Assembly: GCA_964542765.1 (NCBI GenBank)
Contig: CAZIVO010000156.1
Coordinates: forward strand, 1-6,203
Origin: CAZIVO01 sp964542765
GTDB lineage: Bacteria > Planctomycetota > UBA1135 > UBA2386
Direction of reading: 5' to 3'
Length of the DNA stretch: 6,203 nt
Positions 1 to 5,139 of the stretch are shown here, piece after piece. The translations under genes were made by a program, and so were the position numbers. Every line of letters begins with the position of its first letter. Position 1 is the first letter of the stretch. A model generated the notes under the pieces. The model ran no database searches. It saw only the letters and a list, made by a program, of their open reading frames with translations, and was not told the origin of the DNA.

Positions 1-80
1 GGGTGCCTGGCGATGAGGGTGCCTGGCGATGAGGGTGCCTGGCGATGAGGGTGCCTGGCGATGAGGGTGCCCGGCGATGA
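1..80. repeat. Five tandem copies of a 16-bp unit
   Basis: The unit GGGTGCCTGGCGATGA is repeated head to tail at 1-16, 17-32, 33-48, 49-64 and 65-80. The first four copies are identical; the fifth has C for T at unit position 8. The array begins at base 1, so it probably continues to the left and five is a minimum. Bases 81-96 match the unit at about 9 of 16 positions and could be a decayed sixth copy. There are no spacers, so it is not a CRISPR. All plus-strand frames meet a TGA inside the array. The minus strand has no stop in it, but also no ATG, GTG or TTG start between the array and the proC stop. It lies just 3' of the ispG-proC pair. I take it to be an intergenic minisatellite; a role in transcript termination or protein binding is only a guess. 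Confidence 0.95.
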
Positions 81-133
81 GGTTTCTCGTCGCCGAGGTT
101 GATGGCCCGCCGATGCTGGTGATGAATGCCCGG

Positions 134-970
134 CTAGGGAGAAGACTGCTCGCCCAGCTGACTGGCCGTGCGCGCTGCCTCCTGAACGCCGCGCGCCAGG
201 ACCGAGCGCAGGCGGCCGTCTTCCATGGCCAGCAGCGCGGAGATGGTGCAGCCGGCAGGCGTGAGGACATCTCCCTTGAGAGATGCCGGGTGCCGTCCGG
301 TCTCGAGGACCATGCGCGCTGCGCCCTTGACGGTTTGTGATGCGAGTTCGGTTGCGACCTGTCGCGGCAGGCCCATCATGACGCCGCCCTCGGAGAGGGC
401 CTCGATGATGACATAGACGAAAGCGGGACCTGAACCCGACAGGCCGGTCACCGTGTCCATGTGATCCTCATCGAGGCGCAGCACGCGCCCCAGCGGCTCG
501 AAGAGTTTTTGAGCGAGATCGAGATGGCTGTCATCGGCGTGTTTGCCTGAACAGATCACGGTCATACCCTCGCCGATCAGACATGGAGTATTGGGCATGG
601 CCCTCACCACGTGGCATTCGCGTGCTGCCGCGGCCTCGATCTCCGCCGTTCGCACCCCCGCAGCGACCGAGACGATCAGAGGATTGTGGTCGAGAGCCCC
701 GCCCGCAGAAATTTCGGCGACGACCTCGCGGACGCGTACCGGTTTGGTGCAGATCATGACGACGTTTGCGCCCTTGGCGGCGGCGACGTTATCCGTGCCG
801 ACTTCGAAATCCACTCGATCGCGTAGGCTGGCCAGGCGGGCATCATGTCGGATCGTGCCTTGTAAGCGAGAAGCCTCGATACTGGATGATTCGATCAAGC
901 CTTGGCCCAGCGCGCGGCCCATGGTTCCGGTTCCGAGAAGGGCTACCTTGGTGTTTTCCGGGAGTGTCAT
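134..970 (-). CDS. proC: Pyrroline-5-carboxylate reductase
   Basis: This cytosolic enzyme reduces 1-pyrroline-5-carboxylate to L-proline with NAD(P)H, the last step of proline synthesis. The 278-residue product has the usual family length. A Rossmann nucleotide-binding motif GTGTMG lies at residues 13-18, the conserved CTKP at 74-77 and the RAMPNTPC block at 123-130. The C-terminal dimerisation domain carries the family signature from LSGSGPAF (177-184) to GLPR (200-203), followed by TPAGCTISAL (237-246). The frame is open further upstream to 1201, but that part lies inside ispG. I chose the ATG at 970 because the Rossmann strand begins just after it, because GAAAGGA (minus strand of 975-981) sits four bases upstream, and because its A is the last base of the ispG stop codon. 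Expression is probably coupled to ispG. No key residue looks lost. Confidence 0.96.
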   Translation of the reverse strand: MTLPENTKVALLGTGTMGRALGQGLIESSSIEASRLQGTIRHDARLASLRDRVDFEVGTDNVAAAKGANVVMICTKPVRVREVVAEISAGGALDHNPLIVSVAAGVRTAEIEAAAARECHVVRAMPNTPCLIGEGMTVICSGKHADDSHLDLAQKLFEPLGRVLRLDEDHMDTVTGLSGSGPAFVYVIIEALSEGGVMMGLPRQVATELASQTVKGAARMVLETGRHPASLKGDVLTPAGCTISALLAMEDGRLRSVLARGVQEAARTASQLGEQSSP

Positions 971-972
971 CA
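968..972 (-). promoter_or_regulatory. ispG stop / proC start overlap (TGATG)
   Basis: On the minus strand the ispG stop TGA (972-970) and the proC start ATG (970-968) share one base. A Shine-Dalgarno-like AAAGGA lies inside the last ispG codons (minus strand of 975-980). This arrangement is typical of translational coupling and indicates that the two genes share one transcript. Confidence 0.85.
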
Positions 973-2178
973 CATCCTTTCGACGTAGTCTTCGATCATC
1001 TTCTTGAAGTCTTTGGCCAGGGTTGGCCCTTCCAGTGTCGTTACTTGCTCGCCGTCGATGTAGACGGGCGAGCGCGGCGCTTCTCCTGTGCCGGGAAGGC
1101 TGATGCCGATATGGGCTGCTCGGCTTTCTCCGGGACCGTTCACGACGCAGCCCATGACCGCGACCTTGAGTCCGCGGGTAGCAGGCTTTTCCTGTTGCCA
1201 CTCGGGCAGGCGTTCTGCCAGGAACTCCTCGATATCACGCGACAGGACCTGGAAATAGCTGCTGGTTGTCCGACCGCAGCCCGGACATGCCGTGACACTG
1301 GGCGTGAACTGGCGGATGGCCATCGTCTGCAAGATCTGCCGGGCGACCTCGACTTCGCGGTTGCGCGAACCGCCGGGTTCAGGCGTCAGCGAGACGCGGA
1401 TCGTGTCACCGATGCCTTCTTGCAAGAGCACGGCGATGGCAGCGGTGGAGGCGACGATGCCCTTGGCTCCCATGCCGGCCTCGGTGAGGCCGAGATGCAG
1501 CGCGTGATCGGTGCGGGCGGCGAGCATGCGATAGACCTGCACCAACTCTTGCACCTGGCTGATCTTGGCGCTCAGGATGATCCGTTCGCGTGGTAGGCCG
1601 AGTTCTTCGGCTGCGTGTGCCGATTGCATCGCGCTCTGCACGATCGCCTCCAGCATGACTTCGGCGGCGTCCTTGGGTTCGGCGGTCCCGGCATTTTCGT
1701 CCATGAGCCGGTCGAGAAGTTCCTGATCGAGCGAGCCGGCATTGACACCGATCCGCACGGGTTTGTCGTGCTCCTTGGCGATCTCGATCAACGTGGAGAA
1801 GTTTTCGTCGTGTCGGGCGCCCTTGCCGACATTGCCGGGATTGATGCGATACTTGTCGAGGAGGCGGGCGCAATCAGGGTGATCGCGCAACAGTCGGTGA
1901 CCATTGTAGTGGAAGTCGCCGATCAACGGGACTTCGACCCCTCGCTCCTGGAGTCGAGCGTGGATTTCCGGCACTGCGGCCGCCGCCGCCGCATTGTTCA
2001 CGGTGATCCGAACGAGCTCGGAGCCGGCGGCGTGAAGTTCAGCGACTTGTTTGGCCGTGGTGGCAGCATCGGCGGTATCGGTGTTCGTCATCGACTGCAC
2101 GGCGATGGGGTGTCCTCCGCCGATGGTCACGCCACCTACCCTGACCGCTACCGTTGCCTTTCGTTCCGTCGAAAGCAT
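970..2178 (-). CDS. ispG: 4-hydroxy-3-methylbut-2-enyl diphosphate synthase
   Basis: IspG (GcpE) converts methylerythritol cyclodiphosphate to HMBPP in the MEP isoprenoid pathway. It uses a [4Fe-4S] cluster and electrons from flavodoxin or ferredoxin in the cytosol. The 402-residue product starts with a TIM-barrel domain: PIAVQSMTNTDT at 24-35, GDFHYNGH at 87-94, the YRINPGN block at 110-116 and TEAGMGAKG at 232-240. The C-terminal iron-sulfur domain has CPGC at 298-301 and MGCVVNGPGE at 342-351. By family knowledge the cluster ligands are Cys298, Cys301, Cys344 and Glu351, and all are present. The product is some 30 residues longer than the E. coli enzyme, within the known range. A run of six alanines (63-68) comes from a GC-rich codon repeat. 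The ATG at 2178 has only a weak ribosome site (GGGCAAG), so a nearby alternative start is possible. It is first in a pair with proC and divergent from the transporter gene. Confidence 0.97.
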   Translation of the reverse strand: MLSTERKATVAVRVGGVTIGGGHPIAVQSMTNTDTADAATTAKQVAELHAAGSELVRITVNNAAAAAAVPEIHARLQERGVEVPLIGDFHYNGHRLLRDHPDCARLLDKYRINPGNVGKGARHDENFSTLIEIAKEHDKPVRIGVNAGSLDQELLDRLMDENAGTAEPKDAAEVMLEAIVQSAMQSAHAAEELGLPRERIILSAKISQVQELVQVYRMLAARTDHALHLGLTEAGMGAKGIVASTAAIAVLLQEGIGDTIRVSLTPEPGGSRNREVEVARQILQTMAIRQFTPSVTACPGCGRTTSSYFQVLSRDIEEFLAERLPEWQQEKPATRGLKVAVMGCVVNGPGESRAAHIGISLPGTGEAPRSPVYIDGEQVTTLEGPTLAKDFKKMIEDYVERM

Positions 2179-2228
2179 CTTGCCCGGATCGTAGCGGCGC
2201 GGGTGAGGGGCGGCTACCTTGCGTGCCG
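2179..2228. promoter_or_regulatory. Divergent ispG / MFS intergenic region
   Basis: These 50 bases separate the divergent starts of ispG (2178, minus) and the transporter gene (2229, plus). Both 5' ends must be controlled from here or from inside the opposite gene. I can see no convincing -35/-10 pair or operator palindrome. GAGGGG at 2205-2210 resembles a ribosome site, but it is 18 bases from the ATG at 2229 and 12 from an in-frame GTG at 2223. Confidence 0.45.
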
Positions 2229-3428
2229 ATGCTTCAGGGTGCGAAGGAACTGTTTGAAGGAGGACGGGGCAAGGTTCTGGCCTTCTGCTGGCTCGGCTGG
2301 GTCTTCGATTTCTATGATTTGATCCTGTTCGCCTTCCTCAAGCCGATCATCGCCGATGATCTCGGGTTGAGCCTGACCCATGACCTCGCCTGGATCGATG
2401 GCTGGACACTGGCGGCGACGGCGCTCGGAGGCTTTTTCTTCGGGCGCCTGGCAGATCGTGTGGGTCGGCGGTTTGCGCTCACGGTCAGCATCCTCATCTA
2501 CTCGTCAGGGGCGTTTCTGACGGCCTTTGCTGACAGCTTCGAGGCGCTTTTGATCGCTCGGTTGATCACGGGAATAGGGGTCGGAGGTGAGTGGGGGGTC
2601 GGCCATGCGGTGGTCGCCGAGGCCTATCCCCGGAGGTTGCGCGGTCGCGCTGCCGGTGTTCTGCAGGCGGGCAGCCCGGTGGCGATGGCGATGGCTGCGG
2701 CCATGGGCTGTTTTGCGGGACCGGTGATCGGCTGGCAAACCTGTTTTCTCTTTTCGGCGATTCCGGCGGTGCTGGTCTTCTTCGCTCGATGGGCGATGCC
2801 CGGTGAGGACCGTGCTCCTGGCCGGAATGCCGGTTCGTTGATCGATCTCTTCCGTGGTCGGTTGCTGCGTCCGAGCCTGGCCATGCTCACCCTGCTCTGC
2901 CTGCACATGACGGGTTTCTGGTGTACCTATGCCTGGTTGCCGAGTCATCTGATGCGGGAGGTCGGAGTGGCACCTGCCTTCGTGGGGTGGTTCCAGATCG
3001 GGGTCAATATCGGCCACGTGGTTGGCGATCTTCTGTTCGGATTCCATGCCGATCGGTTCGGGCGCAAACGGATGTTCACCCTCTATTGCGTGATATCGGC
3101 AGCCGGTCTTCTTGCCGTGGCTCTGGCCTTCGAGTTCCTCGCCGCGGACCTCGTCTTGTTCGGATTGGCGATGGCGGTTACCGGGGTAGGTTTCGGCACC
3201 TGGTCCTGTTTCGGAGTGCTGTTCGCTGCGAACTACGATGCCGAGATCCGGGCGACGGCAGCGGCCGGTTTCTACAACCTGTCGCGAGGAGTGCAGCTCT
3301 TCACTCTGCCGATGATCGGCTGGCTGGTTGCGTCCACGGGAACCTCCACGGTGGCGCTTCACGTTGGCGCCGGCATGGCTCTGCTTTCTGCCGTGGCGAT
3401 CCGATGGGTTCCTGTGGTGGACCGATAG
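2229..3428 (+). CDS. Major facilitator superfamily transporter
   Basis: This is an inner-membrane secondary transporter of about 12 helices and 399 residues, the usual MFS size. The first helix carries DFYDL at residues 27-31. The MFS loop 2-3 signature GRLADRVGRR is at 72-81, and its second-half counterpart HADRFGRKR at 273-281. A GGEWGVGHA motif in helix 4 (119-127), followed by EAYPRRLRGRAAG, resembles the organic-acid and sugar-acid branches of the family (AAHS/NanT-like). Hydrophobic stretches lie roughly at 16-37, 58-75, 83-101, 104-124, 142-165, 170-188, 216-237, 249-270, 283-301, 305-335, 343-366 and 372-392. The frame is open back to an ATG at 2154, but that would overlap the ispG start, so I use the ATG at 2229; GTG at 2223 is the alternative. 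The substrate cannot be read from sequence, and neighbours do not help. It converges on fdhD 40 bases downstream. Confidence 0.93.
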   Translation: MLQGAKELFEGGRGKVLAFCWLGWVFDFYDLILFAFLKPIIADDLGLSLTHDLAWIDGWTLAATALGGFFFGRLADRVGRRFALTVSILIYSSGAFLTAFADSFEALLIARLITGIGVGGEWGVGHAVVAEAYPRRLRGRAAGVLQAGSPVAMAMAAAMGCFAGPVIGWQTCFLFSAIPAVLVFFARWAMPGEDRAPGRNAGSLIDLFRGRLLRPSLAMLTLLCLHMTGFWCTYAWLPSHLMREVGVAPAFVGWFQIGVNIGHVVGDLLFGFHADRFGRKRMFTLYCVISAAGLLAVALAFEFLAADLVLFGLAMAVTGVGFGTWSCFGVLFAANYDAEIRATAAAGFYNLSRGVQLFTLPMIGWLVASTGTSTVALHVGAGMALLSAVAIRWVPVVDR

Positions 3429-3468
3429 CCCGTTTCCTGCTCAGCGCGGAGGTGTCAGTCTTTGCGGC

Positions 3469-4278
3469 TCACTCAACCTTGAGGATGCGACCGCCACTCA
3501 GATAGATCTTCATGCGTTCGGGGCGCAGGAAGCCGACCAGCGTGGCGCCTGCCGCCTTGCACAGATCGAAGCTCAGGCTGGAAGCGGCGCTGATCGAGAG
3601 GATGACCGGGATGCGCATCCGCAGGCACTTGAGAACGAGGTCGCAACCTGCTCGGCCGGAGAGCAGCGCCATGGAGTGGGTGAGATCATGACCGTTCCGG
3701 GCAGCTGCACCGATGGCCTTGTCGAGCGCATTGTGGCGACCGACATCCTCGGCGATCGCCCATGGTTGTGCGTCGGGGCCGAAGATGGCAGCGCCATGGC
3801 TTCCGCCGGTGGCGGCGAAATGAGTCTGGGCGGTCTGGAGGTGGTGCAGCAGGTCGGTGGCAATCTTGGGATCGAACTGCGGGATTCCTCCGAGCAAAGG
3901 CAGCAGGCCTTCCAGCATATCTTCGATATCTTCCATGCCACAGATGCCGCAGGACGAGCGGATCTCATGAGTTCGGGATAGGCGGCCCTGGAGTGTTGCG
4001 TTGGTTACCTTCGCATCGACGGTGATCGTGTCGGCCTGGAACTCGGTTGGCACGCCGGCCGTGAAACTCAGATGCTTGATGTCATCGGCCTTCTCGATGA
4101 CCCCTTCGCTCAGCAAAAAACCGACAGCGAGATCTTCGTCGGCGCCGGGTGTTCTCATCGTCACGACCGTTTGACCGCGGATATCGATGACCAGCGGCTC
4201 CTCACGAATCAGTGCGTCGCTGGTTCCGTCGTCCAGAAGTCGGTTGTTGGTTCCTGGGGTATCGGGTGGGGTGGTCAT
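3469..4278 (-). CDS. fdhD: Formate dehydrogenase accessory sulfurtransferase FdhD
   Basis: FdhD passes sulfur from a cysteine desulfurase (IscS in E. coli) to the molybdenum or tungsten bis-MGD cofactor of formate dehydrogenase, which is essential for that enzyme's activity. The 269-residue cytosolic product matches the family length. It has EEPLVIDIRG at 26-35, a GADEDLAVGFLLSEGVI block at 45-61, and the catalytic loop SCGICG at 109-114 with Cys110 and Cys113, equivalent to the CGxCG cysteines. EDVGRHNALDKAIG is at 177-190, SGRAGCDLVLKC at 207-218, and GFLRPERMKIY near the end (249-259). The frame extends to an ATG at 4371, but the ATG at 4278 overlaps the stop of the upstream frame (TAATG) and lacks a good ribosome site of its own, which suggests coupling. 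No formate dehydrogenase or molybdenum-cofactor gene is visible in this window. Confidence 0.96.
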   Translation of the reverse strand: MTTPPDTPGTNNRLLDDGTSDALIREEPLVIDIRGQTVVTMRTPGADEDLAVGFLLSEGVIEKADDIKHLSFTAGVPTEFQADTITVDAKVTNATLQGRLSRTHEIRSSCGICGMEDIEDMLEGLLPLLGGIPQFDPKIATDLLHHLQTAQTHFAATGGSHGAAIFGPDAQPWAIAEDVGRHNALDKAIGAAARNGHDLTHSMALLSGRAGCDLVLKCLRMRIPVILSISAASSLSFDLCKAAGATLVGFLRPERMKIYLSGGRILKVE

Positions 4279-4280
4279 TA
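4276..4280 (-). promoter_or_regulatory. Stop/start overlap (TAATG) before fdhD
   Basis: On the minus strand the TAA stop of the upstream small frame (4280-4278) shares its last A with the fdhD ATG (4278-4276). Only a weak AAGATC-like stretch precedes it, so fdhD translation probably relies on ribosomes finishing the upstream frame. This is the strongest evidence that the small frame is translated. Confidence 0.7.
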
Positions 4281-4553
4281 GATCTTGGTGATGAGGAGTG
4301 GGATCTGAAGTCCCTGCGCTGCGATTGTCCAGAAGGTGGTGATGTCTTCTTTGCCCTCGCCCCAGTTCCACCGCATTTCTGTGTGGCGTAAGGCAGGGGT
4401 TCTTGGGCGAAACAGTGCTGCGAGAGAATGAGAGGCAACACCGGTGGATTGATCGTGCGGGAGGCGCAACTCGAGATTGGCCCCTTGCGTGGATGGGTGT
4501 TCGGTGTCAATCTGCAAGTCTGGGAGGGTGACGGCCTCCGTAGGGATATGCAT
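4278..4553 (-). CDS. Small protein of unknown function upstream of fdhD
   Basis: I do not recognise this 91-residue product. It has no signal peptide, membrane helix or cysteine. The N-terminal half alternates short hydrophobic stretches (VTLPDLQI at 8-15, ANLELRLP at 25-32). The C-terminal third is rich in tryptophan and acidic residues (MRWNWGEGKEDI at 60-71) and ends in the hydrophobic GLQIPLLITKI (81-91). Two things support coding: the one-base TAATG overlap with fdhD, and third-position G or C in 25 of the last 32 codons. The start is uncertain. The ATG at 4553 has no ribosome site upstream and sits on the same CATG as the divergent Clp-domain gene; the frame stays open to an ATG at 4649, inside that gene. 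A later start is possible, such as the ATG at 4376, which would leave 32 residues. By position it might help FdhD or formate dehydrogenase maturation, but that is only inference. Confidence 0.6.
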   Translation of the reverse strand: MHIPTEAVTLPDLQIDTEHPSTQGANLELRLPHDQSTGVASHSLAALFRPRTPALRHTEMRWNWGEGKEDITTFWTIAAQGLQIPLLITKI

Positions 4554-4554
4554 G
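4541..4554 (+). promoter_or_regulatory. Ribosome site and shared CATG start
   Basis: TAGGGA at 4541-4546 is a fair Shine-Dalgarno match five bases before the ATG at 4552, and it decides the start of the Clp-domain gene over the in-frame ATG at 4477. The preceding C makes CATG (4551-4554), which reads ATG on the minus strand too (4553-4551), the most likely start of the small frame upstream of fdhD. Any promoter for either gene would then lie inside the other gene. Confidence 0.6.
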
Positions 4555-5010
4555 TTTGATCGGTTTTGCAATGACACGAAGGCAGCGCTCGAGAGGGCTC
4601 GCGATGCGGCCTTCACGCTCAACCACGGAGTGATCGGGCCCGAGCACATGCTGCTCGGATTGCTCGAGGATCACCTCGCGGGCTATGTTCTGGGTCGACT
4701 TGGGACCAGTCGTCAGGCAGTTCAATCGGCGATCAAGTGTCAGCTCGGTCCGGGCGAGCAAGCGGTCACAAAGTCATCGCTCTCCTACTCGATGGCGGCG
4801 AACGAGGTGCTCGACAATACGCTGGAAGAGGTTGTTGGCTTTGGTCACCGCGATATCAGCACGGGTCATCTTCTGATCGCTCTGGCGCGTGAGGCGGGCA
4901 GCATCGCCGGCCATGTGCTGGCAGATCTCGGTGCGGATGTGGATGGTCTGCGCTTCGAGGTTCTGGAGTCGCTTGCAGAAATGGATGCCGGGCACCAACC
5001 CGCCGCCTGA
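4552..5010 (+). CDS. Stand-alone ClpC-type N-domain (Clp R) protein
   Basis: This 152-residue protein consists of the double Clp N repeat (Clp R domain) that caps the ATPases ClpC and ClpA, and nothing else. There is no Walker motif or AAA+ module, so it cannot unfold proteins itself. It opens with MFDRF, like ClpC proteins. Repeat one covers about residues 9-62 (LNHGVIGPEHMLLGLL at 23-38) and repeat two about 79-142 (GHRDISTGHLLIAL at 98-111). In Bacillus ClpC the two repeats bind phosphoarginine through glutamates 32 and 106. By my hand alignment Glu31 keeps the first, while Gly105 replaces the second. Such proteins may act as adaptors or competitors for Clp substrates, but no role is shown here. 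A good ribosome site (TAGGGA) supports the ATG at 4552. It diverges from the fdhD group and is followed by a 129-bp gap. ClpC1-like N-terminal fragments are the alternative, but the stop is clean and no ATPase follows. Confidence 0.88.
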   Translation: MFDRFCNDTKAALERARDAAFTLNHGVIGPEHMLLGLLEDHLAGYVLGRLGTSRQAVQSAIKCQLGPGEQAVTKSSLSYSMAANEVLDNTLEEVVGFGHRDISTGHLLIALAREAGSIAGHVLADLGADVDGLRFEVLESLAEMDAGHQPAA

Positions 5011-5139
5011 ACTGGTTCTTGTCCTTGCCGTTCCGGCGGATTGATGGGATACACGTGACCTCTTACCTCTCGAAGGTCGACGCGATTCCGCTTGTCAGGT
5101 CCAAACCCGTCAGCATCGTTCTCAGAACCCGAGACACGC
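5011..5139. other. Gap between two convergent genes
   Basis: This 129-bp gap lies between the 3' ends of the Clp-domain gene (plus) and the peptidase-like gene (minus). Bases 5054-5082 could fold into a hairpin: CGTGACCT pairs with AGGTC-ACG across one bulged G, with a loop of about 12 bases. A tiny GCCG-TTC-CGGC stem lies at 5027-5037. Neither is followed by a T-run, so a classical terminator is not shown. I see no gene or repeat here. Confidence 0.4.

Noticed and set aside
1..80. CRISPR array
   Set aside because: The 16-bp copies are directly adjacent, with no spacers and no cas gene in view.
1..270. Minus-strand frame open from an ATG at 270 through the 16-bp repeats to the left edge
   Set aside because: Half of it is an out-of-frame shadow of proC, and it stays open only because the repeat lacks stops on that strand. 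No start codon lies between the proC stop and the array.
543..1596. Long plus-strand frames opposite proC and ispG (543-1007, 766-1596)
   Set aside because: They are antisense to two confidently identified genes, their translations show no family motifs, and long antisense frames are common in GC-rich DNA.
1615..2322. Plus-strand frame of 235 codons across the ispG start and the 5' part of the transporter gene
   Set aside because: It overlaps ispG antisense and the transporter in another frame, and its translation shows no recognisable domain.
2505..3362. Minus-strand frame of 285 codons inside the transporter gene
   Set aside because: Its translation is rich in Arg, His, Gln and Glu with no hydrophobic core, as expected of an antisense shadow.
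3429..3490. Terminator between the convergent transporter and fdhD genes
   Set aside because: The only palindrome, CTCAACCTTGAG at 3472-3483, leaves almost no loop, lies inside fdhD and has no T-run.
3328..3981. Plus-strand frame of 217 codons opposite fdhD
   Set aside because: It is antisense to fdhD, whose catalytic motifs are intact, and has no motif of its own.
4477..4551. Upstream ATG at 4477 as the start of the Clp-domain gene
   Set aside because: The extra 25 residues match no Clp N domain, while MFDRF at 4552 matches ClpC N-termini and has a ribosome site.
5054..5082. Terminator hairpin in the gap after the Clp-domain gene
   Set aside because: The bulged eight-pair stem has a 12-base loop and no following T-run, so it is noted only within the gap entry.
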